Shown: positions 17,403 through 25,967, counted from the stretch's first letter. The stretch: DNA of 64,000 nt from Actinopolymorpha sp. NPDC004070 (GCF_040610475.1 NZ_JBEXMJ010000010.1:262421-326420); one strand, 5' to 3'. Notes: generated by a model not told the origin, from the sequence alone. Numbers and translations: made by a program.

Positions 17403-17566
17403 GGGTGCACTCTAGGTGGTAGGGGCCGGGTGAGGCATCCCGACGCCATCGCCACGCGGTGCGAACGGGAGAGTTCCGGCTCCTCTCGGGGTAGGAGCAA
17501 CAACCGGAGCCCTCCGACGGTCCCTCGACCGGCCCTCGGACGGGCAAGACCTCGGAGGAGGTCCAG

Positions 17567-18556
17567 GTGGGCAAGGCTCGCGCCGCACGGAAGTGGGCGG
17601 CCGCCGCCGCGCTGGGCGGTGGCGGCGCCGGACTTCTCGGCGGCACCGTGATCGCGATCCTCTTCGCCGAGGCGATGCTCGCCAAGCGCACCATCGGCGA
17701 ACCTGCCGGCCAGGCGCCGGACGCCGACGGCATCTACGGCGGCGGGGCCGGCGACCCGATCTCGTTCGTCGTCCTCGGCGACTCCACCGCCTGCGGGCTC
17801 GGCGTCGACACCGCCGAGGAGACTCCCGGTGCGCTGCTGGCCGCCGGCCTGGCGTCGCTGTCGGACCGGCCGGTCCAGCTCAGCGTCGCCGCCTTCTCCG
17901 GTGCGGAGACCCAGCACCTGGAGGACCAGGTGGACCAGGCGCTGGCGGTCGAACCCGACGTCGCCCTGGTGATCATCGGCGCCAACGACGTCACCCACCG
18001 GACCCTTCCGTCGGACTCGGTACGCCTGCTCGTGCAGGGCGTCCGCCGGCTGCGCGAGGCCGGCTGCCAGGTCGTCGTCGGCACCTGCCCCGACCTCGGC
18101 ACCGTCGAGCCGCTGGCGTTCCCGCTGCGCCAGCTCGCCCGGACCTGGAGCCGGCGGCTGGCCGCGGCGCAGACCATCGCCGTGGTGGAGAACGGCGCCC
18201 GCACCGTCTCCCTGGGTTCGCTGCTCGGGCCGGAGTTCGCCGCGGCGCCGCGGGAGCTGTTCGGCCCCGACCGCTTCCACCCCTCGGCCGCCGGGTACGC
18301 CAGCGCGGCCGTGGCGCTGCTCCCCTCCATCGCCGCCGCGATCGGCTACTGGCCCGAGGACGAGGACGCCGACACGCCGCTGGGCGAGGGGCAGATCCTG
18401 CCGATCTCCTATGCCGCCGTGCGCGCCGCACGCTCGGCCGGCACCGAGGTGGCCGCGACCGACGTGGCCGGCCACGAACGCGGGCCGCGGGGCCGGTGGG
18501 CGCTGCTGCGCCGGCGGCCGCACCGTCAGGTGGAGCTGCGCGAGAAAACCGGCTGA
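17567..18556 (+). CDS. SGNH/GDSL hydrolase, membrane-anchored
   Basis: A 329-residue protein with an N-terminal uncleaved-type hydrophobic segment (about residues 12-38), so it is probably tethered to the outer face of the membrane. The SGNH blocks are in order: VVLGDST with Ser73 (block I), the Gly-containing block II, IIGANDVTH with the catalytic Asn region (block III), and DRFHPSAAGY with the Asp/His pair (block V). Such enzymes are esterases or lipases of unknown substrate. The GTG start has GGAGGAGG 7-8 nt upstream. The C-terminal ~80 residues extend beyond the hydrolase domain and are Arg-rich at the end. Confidence 0.88.
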   Translation: MGKARAARKWAAAAALGGGGAGLLGGTVIAILFAEAMLAKRTIGEPAGQAPDADGIYGGGAGDPISFVVLGDSTACGLGVDTAEETPGALLAAGLASLSDRPVQLSVAAFSGAETQHLEDQVDQALAVEPDVALVIIGANDVTHRTLPSDSVRLLVQGVRRLREAGCQVVVGTCPDLGTVEPLAFPLRQLARTWSRRLAAAQTIAVVENGARTVSLGSLLGPEFAAAPRELFGPDRFHPSAAGYASAAVALLPSIAAAIGYWPEDEDADTPLGEGQILPISYAAVRAARSAGTEVAATDVAGHERGPRGRWALLRRRPHRQVELREKTG

Positions 18557-18632
18557 GCGGTGGCGCTCCCCGTGAACGCCCCGATCGGGCGGACCGCTGG
18601 CACCGGTGCGGCCGGGCGTACTAGCCTCGAGA

Positions 18633-18646
18633 TTACCGGCCGGTAA
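18633..18646. promoter_or_regulatory. Palindromic operator in the thiolase promoter
   Basis: TTACCGGCCGGTAA is a perfect 14-bp palindrome 41 bp before the thiolase ATG. A TAGCCT -10-like hexamer at 18622-18627 would place the transcription start inside the palindrome, so bound protein would act as a repressor. The regulator is not encoded nearby; a TetR-type fatty-acid regulator would be a plausible user. Confidence 0.45.
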
Positions 18647-18687
18647 CCACGTCGGCCGGACGATCGGGAACAGACAGGGAGGCCGCA

Positions 18688-19929
18688 ATGTCCGAGGTCA
18701 GCGCCCCGAACGACGCCGTGATCGTCGCCGCCGCGCGTACCCCCATCGGGCGCGCGGGCAAGGGCTCGCTGAAGGACGTCCGGCCCGACGACCTAGCCGC
18801 GTTCGCGGTGGACGCGGCCCTGGGCAAGGTCCCCCAGCTGGACCGTGCGGAGATCGACGACCTGTACCTCGGCTGCGCCGAACCCCGCGACGAGCACGGC
18901 GGCAACATGGCCCGCCGGGTCGCCGTACAGCTCGGCCTGGACACTCTGCCGGCGGTGACCGTCAACCGGTTCTGCGCCTCCAGCGTGCAGACGGCGCGGA
19001 TGGCCTTCCACGCCATCCGCGCGGGCGAGGGCGACGTGTTCGTCTCCGCCGGAGTGGAGTGCGTCTCGCGGTACGCCGGCTTCGGCAGCGCGGGCGTCGA
19101 CCCGGTGCAGACGCACAACCCGCTGTTCGCCGAGGCGGAGGCGCGCACTCGCAAGTACGCCGAGAGCAACGACGTCTGGCACGACCCGCGCGCCGACGAC
19201 CAGCTGCCCGACATCTACATCGCGATGGGCCAGACCGCGGAGAACGTCGCCACCGCGCGCGGGGTGAGCCGGGCAGTCCAGGACGAGTTCGGCGTACGGT
19301 CGCAGAACCTCGCCGAGGAGGCGATCCGCAGCGGGTTCTTCGCCCGCGAGATCACGCCCTACCCGCTGCCGGACGGCACCCTGGTGGGGACCGACGACGG
19401 GCCGCGCGCCGGCACCACCCTGGAGAAGGTCGCAGCTCTGGACCCGGTCTTCCGCCCCGGCGGCACAGTCACCGCCGGCAACTGCTGCCCGCTCAACGAC
19501 GGCGCCGCCGCCGTGGTCATCATGAGTGCCGAGAAGGCCCGCCGGCTCGGCATCACCCCGCTCGCCCGGATCGTCGCCACCGCCGCCTCCGCGCTGTCCC
19601 CGGAGATCATGGGCCTCGGCCCGGTGGAGGCCAGCCGGCGTGCGCTGGCCCGCGCGGGCCTGGGGATCGGCGACATCGACCTGGTGGAGATCAACGAGGC
19701 GTTCGCGGCGCAGGTCGTTCCCTCCGCCGAGGACCTCGGCATCCCCTGGGACAAGCTGAACGTCCACGGCGGGGCGATCGCGCTCGGCCACCCGTTCGGG
19801 ATGACCGGCGCCCGCATCATGACCACCCTGCTCAACGGCCTGCGCAGCCGGGACGCGCAGTTCGGCCTGGAGACGATGTGCGTCGGCGGCGGGCAGGGCA
19901 TGGCGATCGTCCTCGAACGCCTGTCCTGA
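18688..19929 (+). CDS. Acetyl-CoA C-acetyltransferase (thiolase)
   Basis: A 413-residue thiolase that condenses or cleaves acyl-CoA/acetyl-CoA. The nucleophilic cysteine is C96 in VNRFCASSVQTA. The other active-site elements are NEAFAAQ, the His in GGAIALGHPFGMTGAR and the second Cys in CVGGGQGMA, all intact. RIVA and GLGPVEASRRAL are typical of the degradative FadA/AtoB group. An AGGGAGG ribosome site precedes the ATG. It is a single gene under its own promoter with a palindromic operator, so it may serve fatty-acid or ketoacid breakdown; the exact substrate is not readable. Confidence 0.93.
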   Translation: MSEVSAPNDAVIVAAARTPIGRAGKGSLKDVRPDDLAAFAVDAALGKVPQLDRAEIDDLYLGCAEPRDEHGGNMARRVAVQLGLDTLPAVTVNRFCASSVQTARMAFHAIRAGEGDVFVSAGVECVSRYAGFGSAGVDPVQTHNPLFAEAEARTRKYAESNDVWHDPRADDQLPDIYIAMGQTAENVATARGVSRAVQDEFGVRSQNLAEEAIRSGFFAREITPYPLPDGTLVGTDDGPRAGTTLEKVAALDPVFRPGGTVTAGNCCPLNDGAAAVVIMSAEKARRLGITPLARIVATAASALSPEIMGLGPVEASRRALARAGLGIGDIDLVEINEAFAAQVVPSAEDLGIPWDKLNVHGGAIALGHPFGMTGARIMTTLLNGLRSRDAQFGLETMCVGGGQGMAIVLERLS

Positions 19930-19996
19930 CCCGGAACACCCGTCCGCGTCCGGCACCTCCGGAACGACCGGCCCGGTGGCCGTAGGCTGACCGGCC

Positions 19997-20473
19997 ATGA
20001 GCCCGTACATCGCCACCACCGAGCGCCTCGAGCGCGCCGACCTGCTGTCGTTCCTCCGTACGCGCCACCAGGGCGTGTTCGTCACCACCCGGCGCGACGG
20101 CCGGCCGCAGATCTCGCCGGTCACGCTGGGCCTGAACTCCGACGACCGGATCGTCGTGTCCACCTATCCCGAGCGGGCCAAGGCGATCAACGTCCGCCGC
20201 GACCCGCGGGTCAGTGTGTGCGTGATGTCGGAGGGCTTCTCCGACCCGTACGTCCAGGTGGACGGGACGGCCCGGGTCATCGACCTGCCCGACGCGGTGG
20301 AGCCGCTCGTGGAGTACTTCCGGTGCATCAGCGGCGAGCATCCCGACTGGGACGAATACCGCGAGGCGATGCAGCGGCAGGGCAAGTGCGTGATCGAGAT
20401 GGAGATCGACAGGTGGGGCCCGGTCGCCCGCGGCGGCTTCCCCGCGCGGGTGGTCCAGTCCGACGAAAGCTGA
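19997..20473 (+). CDS. PPOX-class F420-dependent oxidoreductase, copy 1
   Basis: A 158-residue split-barrel flavin/deazaflavin-binding protein of the Rv1155-like group: FLRTRHQGVFVTTRRDGRPQ at the N-terminus, ISPVTLG, then the KAINVRRDPRVSVCV strand and VDGTARVIDLPDAVEPLVEYF. These proteins bind F420 (or FMN) and reduce small redox cofactors or biliverdin-type substrates. TAGGCT 8 nt before the ATG suggests a near-leaderless transcript. A paralogue lies at 20983, with a DUF4287 gene between them; both share the SGEHPDW-EYR-AM segment. Confidence 0.87.
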   Translation: MSPYIATTERLERADLLSFLRTRHQGVFVTTRRDGRPQISPVTLGLNSDDRIVVSTYPERAKAINVRRDPRVSVCVMSEGFSDPYVQVDGTARVIDLPDAVEPLVEYFRCISGEHPDWDEYREAMQRQGKCVIEMEIDRWGPVARGGFPARVVQSDES

Positions 20474-20692
20474 CCCATCCGCCCGTACGCCGAACCATCC
20501 CGAACGCGCCGATGTGACGCGAGACGTCAACCGGGGTTACGGAAACGGGGCGATCATGAGGGATCTCTCCCGATGGTCCGGTGGACGCCCGAGGTAGGTG
20601 CGCGCGGGGGGTTGTGTACGGCTCGCACGTCAGGCAGGCTCGGGGGCATGGTCCACCACTGATCCGACTGTCCCCGATCTCGGGAGGGCGAC

Positions 20693-20923
20693 ATGGCTCT
20701 GCACCACTCCGAAGAGACCCATCAGAACCTCTGCGCCCGGCTGGCGCAGGCGACCGGACGAGATCTCCAAGAGTGGATCAGAGTGCTGGAGGCGGGGCCC
20801 ACCTTCCTCCGCTTCGAGGATCGGGTCAGTTGGTTGCGCAGCGAGTACGGCATCGCCCACGGGCACGCCACCGCGATCGTGCACGAGCAGGACCTCCGCC
20901 GCGCGCAGCGCAACTTCGGGTGA
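20693..20923 (+). CDS. DUF4287 domain protein
   Basis: A 76-residue protein consisting of one DUF4287 domain: TGRDLQEWIRVLEA, then DRVSWLRSEYGIAHGHATAIVHE, a helical module seen alone or at the N-terminus of DUF5655 proteins. Function is unknown. An ATG with GGGAGG about 5 nt upstream defines the start. It lies between two PPOX paralogues on the same strand, although the gaps (219 and ~60 bp) do not prove co-transcription. Confidence 0.75.
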   Translation: MALHHSEETHQNLCARLAQATGRDLQEWIRVLEAGPTFLRFEDRVSWLRSEYGIAHGHATAIVHEQDLRRAQRNFG

Positions 20924-20982
20924 GCCCCGCCGACGCGGTGAGCGTCGCGGCCGGGTCCCGGCACTGAGGGCCGGTGGCACCG

Positions 20983-21393
20983 ATGGACGTGACGCGAGCG
21001 CAGGCGTTTCTGCGCGAACATCATCATGCCGTGCTCGGCACGCTTCGCCGGGACGGCCGGCCCCAGCTCTCCCCGGTCACGGTCGGGGTGGACGCCGAGG
21101 GGTACGCCGTGATCAGCACCCGCGAGCCGGCGTACAAGGTGCGAAACCTGCGGCGTGACCCGCGGGCCAGCCTCTGCGTCTTCCCCGACGGGTTCTACGG
21201 CGAGTGGGTCCAGGTCGAGGGCGAGGCGCACATCCTGTCGCTACCGGACGCGATGGAGCCGCTGGTCGACTACTACCGCGACGTCTCCGGCGAACACCCG
21301 GACTGGGCCGACTACCGCGCCGCGATGGAACGCGACCGTCGCTGCCTGATCCGGATCCGCATGGACCGGGTGGGCCCGTCGGTGTCCGGCTGA
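20983..21393 (+). CDS. PPOX-class F420-dependent oxidoreductase, copy 2
   Basis: A ~136-residue paralogue of the protein at 19997: AFLREHHHAVLGTLRRDGRP, then LSPVTVGVDAEG, RNLRRDPRASLCV and the shared SGEHPDWADYRAAMERD segment. It is shorter at both ends and keeps the core split barrel. A GTG at 20974 is an alternative start closer to the GAGGG at 20966-20970. Binding of F420 or FMN is inferred from the family. A strong bidirectional hairpin follows 20 bp after the stop. Confidence 0.85.
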   Translation: MDVTRAQAFLREHHHAVLGTLRRDGRPQLSPVTVGVDAEGYAVISTREPAYKVRNLRRDPRASLCVFPDGFYGEWVQVEGEAHILSLPDAMEPLVDYYRDVSGEHPDWADYRAAMERDRRCLIRIRMDRVGPSVSG

Positions 21394-21413
21394 CCCGCGT
21401 ACGGCTGACATGT

Positions 21414-21451
21414 GAAAGGGCCGCCCGAGAGATGTCTCGGGCGGCCCTTTC
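21414..21451. terminator. Bidirectional terminator hairpin
   Basis: GAAAGGGCCGCCCGAGA, loop GATG, then the perfect 17-bp complement ending GCCCTTTC followed by GTTTC. It separates the convergent PPOX and Bax-inhibitor genes and carries T-rich ends on both strands. Confidence 0.85.
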
Positions 21452-21462
21452 GTTTCGGCTCG

Positions 21463-22266
21463 TCAGTCGCCGCCGCGCAGGATGGCGAGGATCCGCAGCA
21501 GTTCGATGTAGAGCCACACCAGCGTGACGGTGAGCCCGAACGCCGCGAACCACGCGTCCTTGCTCGGCGCACCGGCGGCGATGCCCTTCTCCACGTAGTC
21601 GAAGTCGAGCAGCAGGTTGAAGCAGGCCAGCGCCACTCCGATGATCGCGAACACCAGGCCCAGCCCGCCCAGGCCGCTGACGCCGAGGTTGAGGCCGAAC
21701 ATGCGCAGGACGAGGTTGACCAGCACGATCAGGAAGAACCCGAGAGTGGCGGCGACGACGAACCGCTGGAACTTCGGGGTCACCCGGATGATCCTGAACT
21801 TGTAGACCGCGAGCATGCCGGCCGAGGCACACATCGTGCCGAGGACCGCCTGGATCACGATGTCGGTGTTGCCGGCGTAGGCGGACAGGACCTTGCTGGC
21901 CAGGCCGATGAACACGCCCTCGACCGCGGCGTAGCCGAGGATCAGCGCCGGGTTGGTGATGTGCTTCAGGCCGATGACGAAGCCCAGGCCCATTCCGACC
22001 AGCGCAGCGCCGATCAGCCAGCCGAAGTGCGCTGGCTGCACCGGTCCGGTGAGGAACCACGTCGCGCCGGCCACCACGATCAGGGTGCCGAGCGTCATCG
22101 CGGTGCGGGCCACCACGTCGTCGATGGTCATCCGGTCGCGGCGCGGGCCGGAGTAGGACGGCGCGTCGTACATCTCCCGCAACTGGTCGGCGCTCGGGCC
22201 CGCGGCGCCGGCGCCGGCCGACTGGAACGCGTCGCTGCGCCGGAACACCGGGTTCTTGCTCTGCAT
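21463..22266 (-). CDS. Bax inhibitor-1/YccA family membrane protein
   Basis: A 267-residue BI-1-type protein: a ~60-residue soluble N-terminus (MQSKNPVFRRSDAF) followed by seven predicted helices. Family elements are KHITNPALILGYAAVEGVFIG (helix 3-4 region), VYKFRIIRVTPKFQRFVVAA and the C-terminal SKDAWFAAFGLTVTLVWLYIELLRIL. Bacterial members are pH-sensitive calcium-leak channels in known structures; the role here is not established. GGAGGAGG lies just upstream of the ATG at 22266. Confidence 0.93.
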   Translation of the reverse strand: MQSKNPVFRRSDAFQSAGAGAAGPSADQLREMYDAPSYSGPRRDRMTIDDVVARTAMTLGTLIVVAGATWFLTGPVQPAHFGWLIGAALVGMGLGFVIGLKHITNPALILGYAAVEGVFIGLASKVLSAYAGNTDIVIQAVLGTMCASAGMLAVYKFRIIRVTPKFQRFVVAATLGFFLIVLVNLVLRMFGLNLGVSGLGGLGLVFAIIGVALACFNLLLDFDYVEKGIAAGAPSKDAWFAAFGLTVTLVWLYIELLRILAILRGGD

Positions 22267-22568
22267 CCTGGGGTCCTCCTCCGCCGGCGGCGGGTGACGG
22301 TCGACGGCCCGCGGGTGCGGGCCGGTTGCTGCGGAATATCGTCCACAACAGCGCCGGGCCGGTCAGGCCGGCGGCGGTGACGCCAATAGTAATGACTCGG
22401 CAAAGTCTTTGTCCTCCCCGAACGGAGATTCCGAGGCGAATGTCCGGTCTTGTCCTGTAATCCGGTGGGCGCGGCCGCGCAGGATGGGCAAGATGACGTC
22501 TGGCCGGGCACCGGTCGGACTCGCTGTGAGCCGACCGGCCCGGATCGGCCAGGACGGGGAGGGACGCG
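22267..22568. promoter_or_regulatory. Divergent intergenic region, Bax-inhibitor gene / DUF385 gene
   Basis: About 300 bp without a convincing gene. The stretch around 22386-22411 (near AATAGTAATGACTCGG) is notably AT-rich for this genome and is a likely promoter location. Ribosome sites for both flanking genes lie at the edges. I see no clear operator. Confidence 0.4.
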
Positions 22569-23063
22569 ATGGCGGACAGCATGCAGCCGGCAGGTGAGCG
22601 GTCGCCGGGTGGCAGCCACTACCGAGCGCCGGGGTGGTTCACCCGCCGGGTGTTCAACCCACTGGTGGCGGCGGCCACCAGGGCCGGGCTGAGCGTGTGG
22701 GGCAGCCGGGTGCTGGAGGTGCAGGGGCGCAGCAGCGGACAGCCCCGTCAGGTGCCGGTCAACCTGCTCACCCACGAGGGTCGGCAGTACCTCGTCGCGC
22801 CTCGCGGCCAGGCCCAGTGGGTACGCAACGTGCGCGCCGCCGACGGCCGGCTCGACCTGCTCCTCGGCCGGCGGCGTGAGCACTGGCTGGCCACCGAGGT
22901 CGCCGACGCCGACAAGCCGGCGGTACTGCGCGCCTATCTTCGCCGGTGGAAGGCCGAGGTCGGGGTGTTCTTCGACGGAGTGAACGCCGACTCCTCCGCG
23001 GAGGAACTCGCCCGCATCGCTCCGCGTCACCCGGTGTTCGTGCTGTCCCGGCGTGACGGCTGA
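22569..23063 (+). CDS. DUF385/nitroreductase-quinone reductase family protein (Ddn-like)
   Basis: A 164-residue protein of the deazaflavin (F420H2)-dependent nitroreductase family: FNPLVAAATRAGLSVWGSR at the N-terminus, then VQGRSSGQPRQVPVNLL (the family's GRkSGkpr motif), then YLVAPRGQAQWVRNVRAADG. Relatives reduce quinones or nitro compounds with F420H2. The start has GGGAGGG about 6 nt upstream. With the PPOX genes nearby it makes F420 use by this organism likely. Confidence 0.83.
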   Translation: MADSMQPAGERSPGGSHYRAPGWFTRRVFNPLVAAATRAGLSVWGSRVLEVQGRSSGQPRQVPVNLLTHEGRQYLVAPRGQAQWVRNVRAADGRLDLLLGRRREHWLATEVADADKPAVLRAYLRRWKAEVGVFFDGVNADSSAEELARIAPRHPVFVLSRRDG

Positions 23064-23203
23064 AGCCGACACTCCCCCCGCTCGTGACCCACGCCCGCAC
23101 TTCGTCTCCTCGTTCGTCCGCTGTTGACCTGAACCTCGGTAGAGGTCGCAGGCTGGTCACAGACGTCTGAACCCATAGTCGGTACGAGCCCGGAGGTCGG
23201 CGG

Positions 23204-24187
23204 ATGCGTGCGGTGTGGGTCCACAAGTTTGGCGGGCCGGAGGTGCTGGTGCCGGGTGAGGCGCCGGCCCCGGAGGCCGGGCCCGGTCAGGTCCTGGTGG
23301 AGGTGGCGTACGCCAACATCACGTTCGTGGAGACCCAGCTCCGGTCCGGCACCGGGCCCATCACACCGACGCTGCCGACCATCCCCGGCAACGGCGTGGG
23401 CGGGACCGTCCGCGCGGTCGGCCCCGGCGTGGATCCGGGCCTAGCCGGCCGGCGGGTGGTGACCAGCACCGGGGGTTCGGGTGCGTACGCCGAACTCGTC
23501 GCGGTGCCCGCGGACGGGCTGGTGGAGGTGCCGGCCACGCTCCGGCTGGACGACGCGGTGGCGCTGCTCGCCGACGGCCGGACCGCCACCTGGCTGATCC
23601 GGGCGAGCGAGGCCCGGCCCGATGACCGGGTGCTGGTGACGGCCGCTGCCGGCGGGGTGGGGACCCTGCTGGTGCAGCTGGCCGCGGCGGCCGGCGCGCA
23701 GGTCGTCGCGGCGGCGGGCGGTGACCGCAAGGTCGCGTTGGCGGTGAGGCTGGGCGCGAAGGTCGGCGTCGACTATCGCCGTCCGGACTGGACCGATCGG
23801 GTACGCGAGGCCGTCGGCGGGGTCGACCTCGTACTCGACGGCGTGGGGGGTGCGCTGGGCAGGTCGGCGTTCGACCTGCTGGGCGAGGGCGGCCGGATGC
23901 TCAGCTTCGGGCTGGCGAGCGGCAGCTGGACCGAGGTGCCGGAGGCGGAGGCGCGGCAGCGCGGGGTACGACTGCTACGGCCGGCCCTGAACCCGGCGGG
24001 CGTTCGCGAACTCACCGAGAGCGTGCTGCGGGCGGCCGCCGAGGGCCGGGTGAAACCGGTGATCGGCCAACGGTTCGAGTTGACCCGGGCGGCCGAGGCA
24101 CACGCGGCGATCGAGGCGCGCGCCACCGTCGGCAAGACGTTGCTGGAAGTGCGGCCGGAAGCGCGGCCCGAGCCGGCGCCGGCATAG
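23204..24187 (+). CDS. Quinone oxidoreductase-like zinc-independent MDR enzyme
   Basis: A 327-residue medium-chain dehydrogenase/reductase. The N-terminal GroES-like domain has GEAPAPEAGPGQVLVEV and PGNGVGGTVRAVGPGVD; the Rossmann domain has VLVTAAAGGVGTLLVQLAAA (the quinone reductase AAxGGVG motif) and VDLVLDGVGG. No zinc-ligand cysteines are present. It likely reduces quinones or enones with NADPH; the substrate is unknown. GGAGG precedes the ATG by 7 nt. It is monocistronic. Confidence 0.9.
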   Translation: MRAVWVHKFGGPEVLVPGEAPAPEAGPGQVLVEVAYANITFVETQLRSGTGPITPTLPTIPGNGVGGTVRAVGPGVDPGLAGRRVVTSTGGSGAYAELVAVPADGLVEVPATLRLDDAVALLADGRTATWLIRASEARPDDRVLVTAAAGGVGTLLVQLAAAAGAQVVAAAGGDRKVALAVRLGAKVGVDYRRPDWTDRVREAVGGVDLVLDGVGGALGRSAFDLLGEGGRMLSFGLASGSWTEVPEAEARQRGVRLLRPALNPAGVRELTESVLRAAAEGRVKPVIGQRFELTRAAEAHAAIEARATVGKTLLEVRPEARPEPAPA

Positions 24188-24540
24188 GGATGGCGGGACC
24201 CGAGCCGGAGAGTGCGGGCAGCGCGATGCCGATCGCCTGGCGGATGAGCGCGACGGGAGCCGCAGCATGTTCCGCTGCACCGAGATCCGTCAGCGCGGCC
24301 CCGTCCCGTTGTCGGCGTCGCAGTGCAAACAGCCGTGTGGCATCGCCAAGATCATGCGCGACGCCGAACTCGCCTGGAGGAACAACCTGTCACGGACGAC
24401 AATCGCCGACCTGATCGCACAGCGAAGCCACCCCCGCAGGAGCGTTCACGATGACCAGGGACTCACGGACGACCCGGCACAACCGGCCGGAGCTTCCGGC
24501 CCAGGTTCAAGCCATTCCGATCTCTTGAGAGATCACGCTG
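24188..24540. other. Interval without a recognisable gene
   Basis: About 350 bp between the MDR gene and the tRNA. Open frames exist, the longest running from 24267 through the tRNA gene, but none resembles a known protein, and its C-terminal part is an antisense reading of the tRNA. Composition is slightly lower in GC than the neighbours from 24360 on. I see no repeat or attachment-site duplication of the tRNA 3' end in the window. Confidence 0.4.
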
Positions 24541-24618
24541 TGCCCCCGGTGGGATTCGAACCCACAAAACTGACACCCATTTTAAGTGGGCCGCCTCGAC
24601 CAGTTGGGCTACGGGGGC
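24541..24618 (-). tRNA. tRNA-Leu (anticodon UAA), atypical short variable region
   Basis: On the minus strand a full cloverleaf can be drawn: acceptor GCCCCCG paired with CGGGGGC plus discriminator A, D-arm with a 3-bp stem and GG in the loop, anticodon stem GCCCA/TGGGT (one G-U pair) with loop CTTAAAA giving anticodon UAA, and T-arm GTGGG-TTCGAAT-CCCAC. The D-arm spacing resembles tRNA-Leu. The variable region is only 9 nt (GTCAGTTTT) and forms no stem, whereas bacterial tRNA-Leu normally has a long paired variable arm; total length is 78 nt. CCA is not encoded. UAA would read the very rare UUA codon. Confidence 0.88.
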
Positions 24619-24671
24619 GCTGCGCGGAGGACCGACCGGCGTCGCCTGACCGCACGACGTAACCCTAGGGT

Positions 24672-25967
24672 CTAGTGCTGCCACGCGCTCCGGGTGGCGG
24701 GCAGTGGTGCCCGGCCGTCGGTGTGCGGGCGGACGACCAGGAGCTGGTACGCCGAGATCCGGGCAGCCTCGAACGCCAGCGCCGACACCGCGAGGTAGAG
24801 CAGCCACACCCGGGCCCGCCCCGGTGAGGCCTGCCGGACGCACTCGTCCCAGGCATCCTCCAGGTTGGCGACCCAGGCCCGCAGGGTGCGGGCGTAGTGC
24901 TCGCGCATCGTCTCCAGGTCGCGGACCTCCAGGCCCGCGCTCTCGAGGACGTTGGTGACGGTTCCGATCGGGAGGAGTTCGGCCCCGGGGTGGACGTAGG
25001 CGTCCAGGAAGGAGCGCTCCTGCGCCAGCGGCTCCCCGCGCCGGCCGACCTGGTTGACCAGCAGCCGGCCGCCCGGGCGCAGCAGGCCGTGCAGCGTCCG
25101 GGCGTACTCCCCCAGCCGGTCCGCACCCACGTAGTCGGCCAGCCCGTACGCCACGACCGCGTCGAACGGGTCCGCCTCGACCTCACGCCAGTCCGCGACC
25201 CGGAACTCCACCCGCCCGGCGAGGCCGGCGTCGACGGCCCGCTTGGTCGCCTGCTCGGCCTGTTCGGCGGAGGAGGTGATGCCGAGCCCGCTCACTGCGT
25301 GGTGCTCGGCGGCGTACAGGAGGAACGTCCCCCAGCCGCAGTCGACGTCGAGCACCCGGGTGCCGCGTTCTCCCGCACCCAGGTCGGCGAGCCCGAGCTT
25401 GCGGCAGGCGAGCTGCAGGCCGGCGCGCTGCGCGTCGTCGAGGGACATGCCCGGCTCGGCCCAGTAGCCCGCGCCCAGCATCAGCCTCCGGCCGAACACC
25501 CGCGCCAGGAAGTGCGTACCGACCGGGTTGTCCGGCGACCCGCTCGGCGCGGTGTCGCGGTCCAGCGCATGCCGGCGTTCGGCCCCGGTGATCTCCTCCT
25601 CCGGCGGCTTGGGCGCCGGGCCCACGGCGCCGAGATAGACTGCCGCCCGCATCAGCTCGCTGCGGTCGGCGGCGGTCAGCTCGGGGCGGGCACCGATCGA
25701 GCGGCCGAACGGCGCGAGGCGTTCCAGGGCGGTGAGGATCGGTCCGTCGACCTCGATCTCGCCGGCGACGAACGCCCGGGCCAGGCCGAGCTCGTCCGGC
25801 CGCCACAGCAGCCGGCGGACGGCGCGCCGGGAGTGCACGCGCACGGCCGGGGCCTCGGTCGGCCCGGCCATCGAGCCGTCCCACGCGTACAGGCGGACGG
25901 GCGCTTCCAGACCGAACAACCGCAGCAGGATGTCGTGCAGCCGCTCGGCGACCACGGGACCGGCCAC
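24672..25967 (-). CDS. Cyclopropane-fatty-acyl-phospholipid synthase homologue with altered active site
   Basis: A 431-residue SAM-dependent methyltransferase of the CFA synthase/mycolic-acid cyclopropane group. The N-terminal lipid-binding-type domain (VRLYAWDGSMAGP, WRPDELGLARAFVAGEIEVDG) and SAM motif VLDVDCGWGTFLLYAAEHH are clear, and the length matches. Catalytic landmarks have changed: the YSCAYW cysteine region reads LGAGYWAEPG, and the GLTEHIG/EMGEHVG bicarbonate-type motif reads GLADYVG. Methyl transfer to a lipid is therefore doubtful or altered. The GTG start has GAGGGGGG upstream. It lies alone between the tRNA and ndh. Confidence 0.82.
   Translation of the reverse strand: MAGPVVAERLHDILLRLFGLEAPVRLYAWDGSMAGPTEAPAVRVHSRRAVRRLLWRPDELGLARAFVAGEIEVDGPILTALERLAPFGRSIGARPELTAADRSELMRAAVYLGAVGPAPKPPEEEITGAERRHALDRDTAPSGSPDNPVGTHFLARVFGRRLMLGAGYWAEPGMSLDDAQRAGLQLACRKLGLADLGAGERGTRVLDVDCGWGTFLLYAAEHHAVSGLGITSSAEQAEQATKRAVDAGLAGRVEFRVADWREVEADPFDAVVAYGLADYVGADRLGEYARTLHGLLRPGGRLLVNQVGRRGEPLAQERSFLDAYVHPGAELLPIGTVTNVLESAGLEVRDLETMREHYARTLRAWVANLEDAWDECVRQASPGRARVWLLYLAVSALAFEAARISAYQLLVVRPHTDGRAPLPATRSAWQH

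Noticed and set aside
24541..24618. tRNA as an integration site for a genomic island
   Set aside because: No duplicate of the tRNA 3' end and no integrase gene are seen within the window.
24267..24662. Plus-strand 131-codon frame ending in PPVGFEPTK
   Set aside because: The VPPVGFEPT stretch is the well-known artefact of translating the antisense strand of a tRNA; the rest has no recognisable similarity.
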